From an uncultured Clostridia bacterium (GTDB lineage Bacteria; Bacillota; Clostridia; Christensenellales; Borkfalkiaceae), in contig CANRJR010000017.1 in assembly GCA_947631005.1 (NCBI GenBank), positions 1 to 40,461 on the forward strand: a DNA stretch of 40,461 bases, given 5' to 3'. The position numbers and the translations under genes were made by a program. Below the pieces are notes generated by a model. The model had not been told where the DNA came from and searched no databases. It saw only the letters and a list, made by a program, of their open reading frames with translations. Each line of letters begins with the position of its first letter. Positions within the stretch are counted from its first letter, which is position 1. This document shows, in pieces, positions 23,188 to 31,753 of this stretch.

Positions 23188-24237
23188 TCAATCGATGACC
23201 TGCAACGCCGTGATGGCGACCGCGCAGACGATATCCGACGTCTTGCACCCGCGCGACAGGTCGTTGAGGGGCTTGGCAAACCCTTGGCAGATCGGGCCGA
23301 TCGCCTGGAATCCGCCGAGACGCTCGGCGATCTTATAGCCGATGTTGCCCGCTTGCAGATCGGGGAAGATGAGCACGTTTGCATGTCCCGCCACCTTGGA
23401 CGCCGGTGCTTTGAGCGCGGCGACTTCGGGGACGAGCGCGGCGTCGAACTGCAATTCGCCGTCGAGCGCGAGCGAGGGTGCTTTTTCCTTGGCGATGCGC
23501 ACCGCCTCCTGCACGTTAGTCACAAGGTCGTGCTTGGCACTTCCCATCGTGGAGAACGAGAGCATGGCGACGCGGGGCGTGAGACCCGCGATCTCCTGCG
23601 CGCTCTTCGCCGTGGCGATGGCGCACTCGGCGAGCCCCTCCGCGGTGTAGGTGGGATTGAGCCCGCAGTCCGCGAAGATGAGCATGTCGTCCTCGCAATA
23701 CTTGTTGCCGCCCGCAGGCGCGACCATGAGGTTGAAGCTGGAAACCGAATTGACGCCGGGCGCGGTCTTGATGATTTGAAGTCCGGGACGGAGGGTGTTC
23801 GCCGTCGAATGGCACGCGCCCGAAACGAGCCCGTCCACGTCGCCGTTTTTGAGCATGAGCGCGCCGAAGAAAGTGGGATCTTTCGCCTGCTCTTTCGCCT
23901 GTTCCTCGGTCATGCCCTTGCTCTTGCGAAGCTCATAGAGAAGCGCGGCGTATTCGGGAAGTTTTTCGCTCGTTGCGGGCTCGATGATCTCGATCCCCGT
24001 GAGGTCGACGCCGGGGTTTTTGGCGGCGATCTCCTGCGCGTTGCCCAGCAATACGATGCGCGCGATCTTCTCCTCGACGCATTCCGCAGCCGCCTCCACG
24101 ACGCGGCTGTCCTCGCCCTCGCAGAGGACGATCTTCTTATATTTTGCCGAAGCCTTTTTCTTGATCGTCTCGATGATCGTGCCGCTTTCGGCGATCTTTC
24201 TGCCGAGTTTTTTGACCGACTGTACAAATCCTGCCAT
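23188..24237 (-). CDS. pta: Phosphate acetyltransferase
   Basis: Converts acetyl-CoA and phosphate to acetyl phosphate for acetate kinase. It is the short (349-residue) single-domain form: KKIVLCEGEDSRVVEAA near the N-terminus, then LVSGACHSTANTLRP and FPDLQAGNIGYK toward the C-terminus. The start at MAGFVQ (24235-24237) is chosen because GGAGGA stands at proper spacing; an in-frame TTG five codons upstream lies inside that site. Confidence 0.97.
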   Translation of the reverse strand: MAGFVQSVKKLGRKIAESGTIIETIKKKASAKYKKIVLCEGEDSRVVEAAAECVEEKIARIVLLGNAQEIAAKNPGVDLTGIEIIEPATSEKLPEYAALLYELRKSKGMTEEQAKEQAKDPTFFGALMLKNGDVDGLVSGACHSTANTLRPGLQIIKTAPGVNSVSSFNLMVAPAGGNKYCEDDMLIFADCGLNPTYTAEGLAECAIATAKSAQEIAGLTPRVAMLSFSTMGSAKHDLVTNVQEAVRIAKEKAPSLALDGELQFDAALVPEVAALKAPASKVAGHANVLIFPDLQAGNIGYKIAERLGGFQAIGPICQGFAKPLNDLSRGCKTSDIVCAVAITALQVID

Positions 24238-24279
24238 AAAAAATTCCTCCAAACTCTTTCTTTTTTTTCGGCTTTCGTA

Positions 24280-24285
24280 TATAAT
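24280..24285 (+). promoter_or_regulatory. Weak -10 box candidate for tmcAL
   Basis: TATAAT at 24280-24285 on the plus strand; the matching -35 position (24257-24262) reads TTTCTT, so only the -10 element is convincing. The leader would be about 70 nt. Confidence 0.4.
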
Positions 24286-24314
24286 GAATTTACGAAACCT
24301 GACCTATCTATGAC

Positions 24315-24343
24315 ATTATACACCTTTTGCCCGCGATTGTAAA
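24315..24343 (-). promoter_or_regulatory. Promoter of pta-ackA
   Basis: TTTACA (24338-24343), a 17-bp spacer and TATAAT (24315-24320) on the minus strand; start near 24308, giving a 71-nt leader. Confidence 0.78.
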
Positions 24344-24362
24344 GAAATGGAGGCGAAAAAAG

Positions 24363-25544
24363 ATGAAAATTTGTGCCGTCATCTGCGAATATAACCCGTT
24401 CCACAACGGACATGCCTACCAACTGCAACAGATCCGCGCGATGAGCGGGTGCGACAAGATCGTCTGTCTCATGAGCGGGAACTTCACCCAGCGCGGCGAA
24501 GCCGCCGTCCTCGGAAAGTATGTGCGCGCGCGGCATGCCGTGCTCGGCGGCGCGGACGCCGTTCTGGAACTTCCCGTTGCCTTTGCCGTCTCCCCCGCCG
24601 AACTGTTCGCGCAGGGCGCGGTGCATATTCTCTCTTCCATCCCCGCCGTCACCGCACTCGCCTTCGGGTGCGAGAGCGGCAACAAGGAGAGCTTTCTCTC
24701 CCTCGCCCGCATCCTCTCCCGCGAGGACAAGGCGTTCAAAACCGCCCTCAAAGAGAATATGAAGGACGGCACGTCTTACGTCCGCGCCCGCACGCAGACC
24801 CTCCTCTCCCTCAACGCCGACGTCGACGAGCAGATGCTCACCGCGCCCAACAACATCCTCGGCGCAGAGTACTGCCGCGCCATTCTCATGCAGGGCGCGT
24901 CCATCGAGCCGCTCCCCATCCCCCGCATGGGCGCAGGGTATTCCGATGAAACTATGGCGCGGAATTTTTCTTCGGCGACCGCCCTCCGCGCCGCCCTCAA
25001 CGACCCCGCGAGAAAGACGCAAAAGCTGATCAAGAAAAACGTCCCCCCCTTTGTTTGGGAGGACCTCCGCGGCGACGTGCCCGCCTATCGCCCCGCCGCG
25101 GTGCTCTCGCTGCTCCGCGCAAGCGAGGAGGAGATCGCCGCCGCGCCCGACTGCGCCGAGGGGCTGGAAAACAGGCTCAAAGCACTCGCCCGCTCCAATC
25201 CCGTGTACGGCGACGTCATCGAAAAGGTGACGACCAAGCGATACACCGCGTCGCGCCTGCGCCGCATTCTGTTGCAGGTGTTCCTCGGCGTGCGCCTCAA
25301 AGACGTGCGCGCCTACCTCGACGCCCCCCTCTACTGCCGTACGCTCGCCCTGCGCAAACAGGGCGCGGAGGAGATGTTGTCCGAACTCGCGCGCGGAAGT
25401 TTCCCCCCGTTGGTGCGCAGAAGCGACGCCGACCGCCTCAAACGGGACGCGCTCTCCTGCTTCCGCCTCGACGCCGCCGCCAACGACGCCTACAACGCCC
25501 TCTCGGGCCGCTACTCGGGAGACTTTGAAACGCTGTTTGTATAG
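24363..25544 (+). CDS. tmcAL: tRNA(Met) cytidine acetate ligase (YlbM family)
   Basis: Uses ATP and acetate to form N4-acetylcytidine at the wobble base of elongator tRNA-Met. It has 393 residues. The nucleotidyltransferase motif EYNPFHNGH is at residues 9-17, followed by MSGNFTQRGE. The downstream half is the helical tRNA-binding part. ATG 24363-24365 is preceded by GGAGG; the frame 12 codons upstream has no support. It is next to pta-ackA, which produces its substrate acetate, in divergent orientation; the association may be accidental. Confidence 0.95.
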   Translation: MKICAVICEYNPFHNGHAYQLQQIRAMSGCDKIVCLMSGNFTQRGEAAVLGKYVRARHAVLGGADAVLELPVAFAVSPAELFAQGAVHILSSIPAVTALAFGCESGNKESFLSLARILSREDKAFKTALKENMKDGTSYVRARTQTLLSLNADVDEQMLTAPNNILGAEYCRAILMQGASIEPLPIPRMGAGYSDETMARNFSSATALRAALNDPARKTQKLIKKNVPPFVWEDLRGDVPAYRPAAVLSLLRASEEEIAAAPDCAEGLENRLKALARSNPVYGDVIEKVTTKRYTASRLRRILLQVFLGVRLKDVRAYLDAPLYCRTLALRKQGAEEMLSELARGSFPPLVRRSDADRLKRDALSCFRLDAAANDAYNALSGRYSGDFETLFV

Positions 25545-25547
25545 ACA

Positions 25548-25750
25548 TTCACAAATTTTCTTTTCTTGTGCCGTGCGCGTTGCGCTTACGCGCCGCGCGT
25601 GGCGAAAAGAAAATTTCGTGAGGGAAATGAGCTATCGCATTAATTAAGTTGATCGTCTCGTTCGCTTTGTAAGACAATAAGCCGCAGGTGTGCGGCAAAT
25701 TGTGTCGCGCACGGCAGAAGTGAATTCTGCCTAACGCCATTATTGGGAAC
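25548..25750 (+). repeat. Structured three-hairpin repeat, copy B
   Basis: Hairpin 1: AAATTTTCTTTTC (25553-25565) pairs exactly with GAAAAGAAAATTT (25604-25616), with a GC-rich extension inside. Then CGTGAGGGAAA and a TTAATTA segment. Hairpin 2: GCCGCA-GGTG-TGCGGC (25681-25696), with ACAAT/ATTGT pairing around it. Hairpin 3: GGCAGAA-GTGAA-TTCTGCC (25713-25731). It ends in TAACGCCATTATTGGGAA. It starts 4 bp after the tmcAL stop. Confidence 0.85.
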
Positions 25751-25966
25751 GGTTCACACTTTTCTTTTCGCTCCGTGCCCGTTGCGCAAAGCGCGCCGTG
25801 CGTGTCGCGAAAAGAAAAGTCGTGAGAGAAACTTACTCTCGCTTTAATTAGATCCCGTCCTCAAAATCGGTATGTAAGACAATAAGCGCGAAGTGTCGCG
25901 CAAATTGTGTCGCGCAGCGGAAAAGTGTGATTTTCCTCGCGCAACATGATTGGAAGCCTGAAAGGC
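25751..25966 (+). repeat. Structured three-hairpin repeat, copy C
   Basis: In tandem with copy B. Hairpin 1: ACTTTTCTTTTCGC (25758-25771) with GCGAAAAGAAAAGT (25807-25820). Then CGTGAGAGAAA and CTCTCGCTTTAATTA. Hairpin 2: GCGCGA-AGTG-TCGCGC (25886-25901). Hairpin 3: GGAAAA-GTGTGA-TTTTCC (25919-25936). The stems differ from copy B on both sides, while the joining sequences are kept. Confidence 0.85.
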
Positions 25967-26610
25967 ATTCTATATGTCATTCTTCGCTTCGCCCGCTTCT
26001 TATATGTCATTTCGACCGAAGCGAGTGAAACGAGCGAAGTGGAGAAATCTCCCGCAGTTTATGGTTTTCCTCGCGCCATTATTTGGAAGCCAAAAAGGCG
26101 TTTCTAATATGTCATGTTGCCCCGCCCGCAGTTTCTGATACGTTCCAAGGGCGGCACGAGCGGGCAACGCCCGCGAAGTAGCCAAAAATCCGTGCCGAGC
26201 AGGCACGGATTTTTGTGTCGAAACATCTCCCGCAGTTTTATTTGCCCTTTGCTTATATTGCTTTGTCATTTCGTTCTACTTTTTTCTGTCATTTCGCCCC
26301 GCCCGCGGCTTCTATTTGTAGACCAAGGGCGGCACGAGGAGCGAAGCGACGAAGTACCAAGCGAACGCAGTGAGCGCGCGGAGAAATCCCCTTGGTCGTT
26401 GATTAGGCTTGCAATATAATAAGGGAGATTTCTCGACTACGGCTACGCCTCCGCTCGAAATGACATATAAGAAGCGGGGGGCGAAATGACAAATTGGGAA
26501 TGCCTGTTCGTTCGAAATGACATAGTAGAAATGGGCAAAGCGAAATGACGTATTTGAAACCTTGGGCGGGTCGAAATGTCATATTTGAAACCTCGCTCTG
26601 AATGACAAAA
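25967..26610. repeat. Mosaic of TGTCATTTCGA-type repeats and short modules
   Basis: Partial and complete fragments of the TGTCATTTCGA family (for example at 26009-26060 and 26390-26465) are mixed with hairpin modules seen elsewhere: CCTCGCGCCATTATTTGGAAGC near 26070 and two GGGCGGCACGAG modules near 26150 and 26330. In one of the latter, GCGGGC-AAC-GCCCGC forms a stem. No gene is seen in this stretch. Confidence 0.75.
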
Positions 26611-26624
26611 AACAACCGAAACAA

Positions 26625-26658
26625 GCAACGCGCTTTTGCGGATGCAAAAGCGCGTTGC
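26625..26658 (-). terminator. Terminator of the GH43 gene
   Basis: GCAACGCGCTTTTGC (26625-26639) and GCAAAAGCGCGTTGC (26644-26658) pair over 15 bp with a 4-nt loop; the minus strand continues TTGTTT. Confidence 0.8.
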
Positions 26659-26693
26659 CGTATTTTTGAAGTTTCGAAAAAGCGAAGCCCCGA

Positions 26694-28700
26694 TCAACCG
26701 ACGAGCCCTGTGCCCGTGAGCGTGGAATAGTTGTTCATGAAAAGCGCGTAGCTCTGCGCGCCCTCTTCGGGGTGGCTCATGCAGGTGATCGTGAAGCCCG
26801 ACTTGTTCTGGTCGTCGAGCCATGCGGTGCGCACGACGCCGTAGTACAGGTTCTGTCCGGGCGTCGGCTCGAAGCCCTCTTTGAAGCGGAGGACGATGTA
26901 GCCGTTGCCGTACATCTGCCACGTGCCGAGCTCGGAGGTGGCGTCGGAGATCTTGCCGTCCTCGGTGAGGGTGACGTCGACGGAGGTCGCCGCCAAGTTA
27001 TTGTCGTTTTTGAGCGCGACCATCTTGAACTTCCCGTCTTGGGTGTACTTGAAGAGCTCTGCCTGCGTGACGGCGCGGCCCGACTCCCCGCCGTAGCGGT
27101 TGGGGTTGATGACGAGATCGCCCATCGAGTTGAGGTAGTATTGGTGGATCTGCGACACGAACACGATATCCTGCGTCACGTTGTTCTGTTGATAGGTGTC
27201 CGTACGGGTGATGTACGCCGCGACGTTCACGCCGTCTTTGGTCGTGAAATAGTCGTTATGTCCGGGCAGACGGATGTCGATGGACGTGTTCTTGTCGGCG
27301 TCCTGCCACTTGAACGTGCCCATGTACTTGTTGCCCGAGTTGTTCTTGTCGCCCACGCCGACGTTGTAGACGATGCCGCCGTTCGTCGAGCGGTAGATCC
27401 CCCACACGCTCTCGCTTCTGCCGCCCCACATCTGATAGGCACTGTCCAATCCGTTGTAGGAATGCGAGCTGTAATAGTAGGTCTTGTTCTTCGCATACAC
27501 TTTCCCCGTTTCGTCGGAGACGGTAACGCCGTCGTGCCGCGCGATGACGGGTGCTTCCATGAAGTTGAGCGAGATCATCGTGCCGTAGAACGGGTGCTTG
27601 ATCAAAGTATCTTTGGTCGCGCCTTGGTTCTTGGCGAAATCCATGTACATATCCACGGCTTCGTTTCTGTATTCGCGGATGGTGGCGATGTCTTTGAATT
27701 CCCCGCTCTCATACATCTTGTCTTTGCGCAGACCCGTCTTGGGGTTGAGTTCAAGCATCCAGTTCCCCGTTCCGAACGAGCCATACGCCATGTACATCTT
27801 GCCGTCGGGCGAGTAGATGATCTGCGGGTCGATGGAGTTGACGTCGTACGACGAATCCGCAGTTCTCTGCGGGATCGCCGACTGCATCAAGACGCCCTGA
27901 TAGGTGAACGACCCCGGCGTAAGCGACATCGAATGGAAGAGCACGATGCACGCCTTGGAATACTCACTGCCGTCCGTGTTATGTGCTAAATGGGAAACGC
28001 AGCAGGTGTACAGCCAATAGCCGCCGCCGTATGCGGGGACGATGTCGGGTGCCCACCATTGAATGCCTGGTGCTCCATCCGGTGCAAGGGAGACGTTCTT
28101 CTCCTCTTCCCAAAGGTCGATGAGGGGCATGGGCGTGGTGACCGCCGTCGCCTTGCCCTTGTATTCCCAATGGATGAGGTCCTCCGAGCGGCGGATCTCG
28201 TTGCCCGTCGCCCAGCCCGTCGAGAAGATGTAGTAGGCGGGCTTGCCGTTCTCCTCCACTTCGATGAGGGAGGGATCGTGCGTGCCTCCGAGCAGTTTAC
28301 TGCCTTGCGTGAAATCGCTTCCCCGATTCGGCGTATATTGATTGTTTGGATTGGTGACGTATGCGGGGACGACCTCGACGCGGAAGCTCTTGTCGCCCTT
28401 GGAAAGGATGACCGTTCCCGCGCTCTTTGCCGTGAGCACGCCGTTTTCGTAGGTCGCCACGACGCCCGCCGCGACCTCTTCGCCCGCCGCGTTCGTCTCT
28501 TTGACCGTATCGTACCCTTTGAGCTCGATCGACGTTTGATCCGCGGGGATCTCGATCCCGTCGTCGGGCAGGTTGTCGTAGCAAATTCTCGCCGCCACGG
28601 CGGGTTCGGTCTTGCCGCCGCATGCGCCGAGCACGGCGAGCGACGAGAGCACCATGACCGATCCGAGCGTCAGCGCAAGGATCTTGCTTGTTTTCCTCAT
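26694..28700 (-). CDS. GH43-family glycoside hydrolase lipoprotein (endo-arabinanase-like)
   Basis: A predicted cell-surface enzyme of 668 residues that cuts arabinan-type plant polysaccharides. A lipoprotein signal ends at LAVLGAC (Cys27). A small Ig-like region (about 40-112) follows. The beta-propeller carries the three GH43 acidic residues: base Asp142 in GGTHDPS, Asp291 in SIDPQIIYSPDG, and acid Glu382 in FMEAPVI. WWAPDI (215-220) is typical of arabinanases. The C-terminal region from about 530 is a beta domain of the kind attached to such enzymes. ATG 28698-28700 follows GGAGGG. There is no sugar transporter or regulator beside it. Confidence 0.9.
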   Translation of the reverse strand: MRKTSKILALTLGSVMVLSSLAVLGACGGKTEPAVAARICYDNLPDDGIEIPADQTSIELKGYDTVKETNAAGEEVAAGVVATYENGVLTAKSAGTVILSKGDKSFRVEVVPAYVTNPNNQYTPNRGSDFTQGSKLLGGTHDPSLIEVEENGKPAYYIFSTGWATGNEIRRSEDLIHWEYKGKATAVTTPMPLIDLWEEEKNVSLAPDGAPGIQWWAPDIVPAYGGGYWLYTCCVSHLAHNTDGSEYSKACIVLFHSMSLTPGSFTYQGVLMQSAIPQRTADSSYDVNSIDPQIIYSPDGKMYMAYGSFGTGNWMLELNPKTGLRKDKMYESGEFKDIATIREYRNEAVDMYMDFAKNQGATKDTLIKHPFYGTMISLNFMEAPVIARHDGVTVSDETGKVYAKNKTYYYSSHSYNGLDSAYQMWGGRSESVWGIYRSTNGGIVYNVGVGDKNNSGNKYMGTFKWQDADKNTSIDIRLPGHNDYFTTKDGVNVAAYITRTDTYQQNNVTQDIVFVSQIHQYYLNSMGDLVINPNRYGGESGRAVTQAELFKYTQDGKFKMVALKNDNNLAATSVDVTLTEDGKISDATSELGTWQMYGNGYIVLRFKEGFEPTPGQNLYYGVVRTAWLDDQNKSGFTITCMSHPEEGAQSYALFMNNYSTLTGTGLVG

Positions 28701-28728
28701 GATTTTCCCTCCAACACAAATTTGCTCT

Positions 28729-28757
28729 ATTTTACCATAATCCGAACAATATTGCAA
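28729..28757 (-). promoter_or_regulatory. Promoter of the GH43 gene
   Basis: TTGCAA (28752-28757), a 17-bp spacer and TAAAAT (28729-28734) on the minus strand; start near 28722. Confidence 0.75.
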
Positions 28758-28980
28758 TAGAATTTGAAAAAATTTTTTCCGTCACGGACGGCGTAGACGG
28801 CTATGGACGACCGCCCTTGCGCCTTCCGCGGAACGCGCAAGATCTCCCCCCAACGGGAGGAGACCTTGCGAGAGAATATGAAAAAATCCAAAGGGTGGAC
28901 GATGTGAAACGATTTTATGAGAGTATCATACCGCGCGCAAGTGAAAATTCTGTGACGGCGGCATGAAAAAGGGGTAAGAA

Positions 28981-30495
28981 TTAAAAATATTTGCGCGCGA
29001 TGGCATAGGCGACGCGGATGCCGTCCGCCGCCGCCGACGTGATCCCGCCCGCATAGCCGCATCCCTCGCCGCACGGATACACGCCCCCGATCCCCGCCGC
29101 CTGCAAGTCCTCCCCCCGCAGGATGCGCACGGGCGAACTCGTGCGCGATTCCACGCCCGTGAGCACGGCTTCGTAGGCGGCAAACCCCGCAAGACGGTTG
29201 CCGAAGTCGGGCAGAGCCGCGGCGAGCGCGTCGGAAAGCGGCGCGGGCAAATAGGAACGGACGGGCGCGAAGGACGTCCCGATCGCATAGCTCGGCTGTA
29301 CCTCGCCGAAATAGTAACTCTCCCTGTCCGCAAGGAAATCCCCGACGAGCTGGACGGGCGCACGGTAGTCCCCGCCGCCCGCTTCAAAGGCGGCGCGCTC
29401 CATTCTGCGCTGAAATTCCACGCCCGCAAGCGGGTGTTCGCTCCCGAAATCCTCCCGCTTCACCTGTACGACGAGCGCGGACGAGGCGTTCTTCTCCCCG
29501 CGGTCGAAGTTGCTCATGCCGTTCGTGACGACGCCTCCCTCTTCGCTCGCCGAGGGGATCACCACGCCCCCGGGGCACATGCAAAAGGTAAACACGGCGC
29601 GTTCGGAGGCGTGCGACACCAGCTTGTAATCGGCGGCGGGGAGGGCGGCGTAACCCGCGCCGTACTGCGCTCTGCCGATCGCCGATTGCAGGTGTTCGAT
29701 GCGCACCCCCGCGGCGAACTCCTTCTGCTCGACGGCGAACCCGCGGGAGAGCAACATCTCAAAGGTGTCCCGCGCGCTGTGTCCCACGGCGAGCACGAGG
29801 GCGTCCGCCTCCTCCCACACGCCGTTGAGGCAGACCGCCGCGAGTTTGCCGTCTGCGATCTTGATATCGTCGAGACGGGTGGAAAAGCGAACCTCTCCCC
29901 CCTCTTTGAGAATATGCTGTCTCATGGAAAGCACGACGCGGCGCAAGTTGTCGCTCCCGACGTGCGGCTTGCCCAAATACCCCACCTCCTCGGGCGCGCC
30001 GAAGCGGACGAACGCGTCGAGCACCTCGCGGTTGAGCGGGCTGTTGGTCTGCGTGTTGAGCTTGCCGTCCGAGAACGCGCCCGCGCCCCCCTCGCCGAAT
30101 TGGACGTTGCTCTCGGTGTCGAGTTTGCCCGTCGCCTGAAACCGCGCCACGTCCCCGGCGCGCTCTTCCACCTTTCTCCCGCGCTCGACGAGAACGGGGC
30201 GGATGCCGTGCCGTAACAGACGGATCGCGCAAAACAGCCCGCACGGACCCGCCCCCGCGATGACGACCTTGGGCGGCTTGCCCTTGATCTTCTCGAATAC
30301 GGGCGGCGGCGACTGTTTCTCGCGGTCCGAACACTCCACCGTGTACACCCAGCGGATGTCCGACTTGTCCCGCGCGTCGAGCGATTTTTTGAGGATGCGG
30401 AAGTACTTGACGGGCGCGTGCAACTTCCTTTCGCAAATGCGCAAAAGCGCGGTCTCCCGTTCGTGGGGACGGAGAAAGAGGTCGTGCAAAATCAT
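28981..30495 (-). CDS. FAD-dependent dehydrogenase-like protein (COG2509 type)
   Basis: A 504-residue flavoprotein. After an N-terminal domain of about 80 residues comes the Rossmann FAD motif VVIAGAGPCGLFCAIRLL. NVQFGEGGAGAFSDGKL and the C-terminal PCGEGCGYAGGITSAAADG mark the uncharacterised FAD-dependent dehydrogenase group. Substrate and role are unknown. ATG 30493-30495 overlaps the stop of the upstream flavoprotein by 4 bp, so the two are made together. Confidence 0.9.
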   Translation of the reverse strand: MILHDLFLRPHERETALLRICERKLHAPVKYFRILKKSLDARDKSDIRWVYTVECSDREKQSPPPVFEKIKGKPPKVVIAGAGPCGLFCAIRLLRHGIRPVLVERGRKVEERAGDVARFQATGKLDTESNVQFGEGGAGAFSDGKLNTQTNSPLNREVLDAFVRFGAPEEVGYLGKPHVGSDNLRRVVLSMRQHILKEGGEVRFSTRLDDIKIADGKLAAVCLNGVWEEADALVLAVGHSARDTFEMLLSRGFAVEQKEFAAGVRIEHLQSAIGRAQYGAGYAALPAADYKLVSHASERAVFTFCMCPGGVVIPSASEEGGVVTNGMSNFDRGEKNASSALVVQVKREDFGSEHPLAGVEFQRRMERAAFEAGGGDYRAPVQLVGDFLADRESYYFGEVQPSYAIGTSFAPVRSYLPAPLSDALAAALPDFGNRLAGFAAYEAVLTGVESRTSSPVRILRGEDLQAAGIGGVYPCGEGCGYAGGITSAAADGIRVAYAIARKYF

Positions 30496-31643
30496 GCTTT
30501 CCCTCCGATCGCGTCCGCGACGCACAGTCCCGAGGCGAACGCCCAATGCAAATTGTAGCCGCCGCAGTCGCCGTCCGCATGGAGGATCTCCCCCGCGAAG
30601 TACAGCCCCCGACGCAAGAGGCTCTGCAAGCCCTCGTCCGTCTCGCCGAGCGGAATGCCGCCCCGCGTCACCTGCGCCCGTGCAAAGCCGAAGTCCCCCG
30701 TAACGGGCAATAAAAAGCGTTTTATGCGCTCGCACACCTCGTCCTCCCGCGCCAGCATGCGCGCAAGTCCGTTGGGCAGCACGCACAGCAGCGACCCCGT
30801 CTTTTGGAATACCGTTTGCAGTTTTTCGGGGGAGACGTCGGGTAACAGGTCGAGTTCGAGCACGTCCCCTTTCTGCGCATACGAGGAGGCGCGGAAGATC
30901 AGATCTCCCGAAACGCCGCCGTCCGCAAACAAAATGTCCCCCCGTCCCGAAAAGAGCGTCTCGCCCCCGCGCACAAGGCGCAACGCGCCGTCGATACGGA
31001 TGCCTTTGAGACCGCGGACGAGCGCGGGATCGCATTTGAGCGGCACGAGCGCGGGCGAAAGCGGCGTAACGGTATGCCCGAACGCGCGCGCAAGCGCGTA
31101 CGCCGAACCGTCCGTTCCGAACGCGGGCGCGGCTTTCCCGCCCGCCGCCAACACCACTGCGTCCGCGCACATCTGTCCCCCGTCCCACATGAGCGTAAAC
31201 TTCCCGTCATATGTGACCGAACGCACATGCACGCCCGTCAAGACGTCTGCGCCGCACTTTGCAAGCGCGCCGCGGAACAAGTCGGTCACCGCCGAAGCCT
31301 GCCGCGACGCGGGATAGACCCTACCGCGCCCGTCCGCCAAAAAGATGCCGCCCATGCTTTCGAGAAAGCCGACGATCTCCTCCGTCCCGTACCGCGAGAG
31401 AATGCGGGAAAGGCGGGCGGGATCGTCCGTACGGTAATGCGCGGGCGAAATGTCGGTATTGGTCACATTGCCCTGACCGTTGCCCGTCGCCGAAAGTTTT
31501 TTCCCGAGACGGTCGCCCCGTTCAATAAGGACGGTCTTTCTGCCGCCGCGCGCGAGCCGAAGCGCGCAAGCCATGCCCGCCGCGCCGCCGCCAATCACCG
31601 CAACGCACCCCGTGTGCGTATCGAAATTCATATTTTTTGCCAT
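30492..31643 (-). CDS. NAD(P)/FAD-dependent oxidoreductase (HI0933/BaiN-like)
   Basis: A 383-residue flavoprotein with the FAD motif CVAVIGGGAAGMACALRLA at the N-terminus, the family signature KLSATGNGQGNVTNTD, and the C-terminal GEILHADGDCGGYNLHWAFASG. The group includes BaiN-like reductases; the substrate here is unknown. ATG 31641-31643 is taken because it coincides with the predicted transcription start; a second ATG four codons later (31629-31631) is also possible. No ribosome site precedes either. Confidence 0.9.
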   Translation of the reverse strand: MAKNMNFDTHTGCVAVIGGGAAGMACALRLARGGRKTVLIERGDRLGKKLSATGNGQGNVTNTDISPAHYRTDDPARLSRILSRYGTEEIVGFLESMGGIFLADGRGRVYPASRQASAVTDLFRGALAKCGADVLTGVHVRSVTYDGKFTLMWDGGQMCADAVVLAAGGKAAPAFGTDGSAYALARAFGHTVTPLSPALVPLKCDPALVRGLKGIRIDGALRLVRGGETLFSGRGDILFADGGVSGDLIFRASSYAQKGDVLELDLLPDVSPEKLQTVFQKTGSLLCVLPNGLARMLAREDEVCERIKRFLLPVTGDFGFARAQVTRGGIPLGETDEGLQSLLRRGLYFAGEILHADGDCGGYNLHWAFASGLCVADAIGGKA

Positions 31644-31649
31644 AATCTT

Positions 31650-31678
31650 ATAATAACGCAAATAAAAATATTTGTCAA
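31650..31678 (-). promoter_or_regulatory. Promoter of the FAD oxidoreductase pair, predicted leaderless
   Basis: TTGACA (31673-31678), a 17-bp spacer and TATTAT (31650-31655) on the minus strand. The seventh base after the -10 box is 31643, the A of the ATG. Confidence 0.78.
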
Positions 31679-31682
31679 TGGA

Positions 31683-31711
31683 TTGACAGGCGCACATTTT
31701 CGTGCTAAAAT
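31683..31711 (+). promoter_or_regulatory. Promoter of the DUF1508 protein gene
   Basis: TTGACA (31683-31688), a 17-bp spacer and TAAAAT (31706-31711). Its -35 box lies only 4 bp from that of the divergent FAD operon, forming the palindrome TGTCAA-TGGA-TTGACA. Confidence 0.85.
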
Positions 31712-31753
31712 AGAGACAATCTAACAGACCGCAAATCAAAGGAGAACATCGCT

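Noticed and set aside
28836..28870. Inverted repeat CGCAAG...CTTGCG as terminator of the FAD operon
   Set aside because: A good stem on the minus strand, but about 110 bp past the stop and without a following U-tract; left unassigned.
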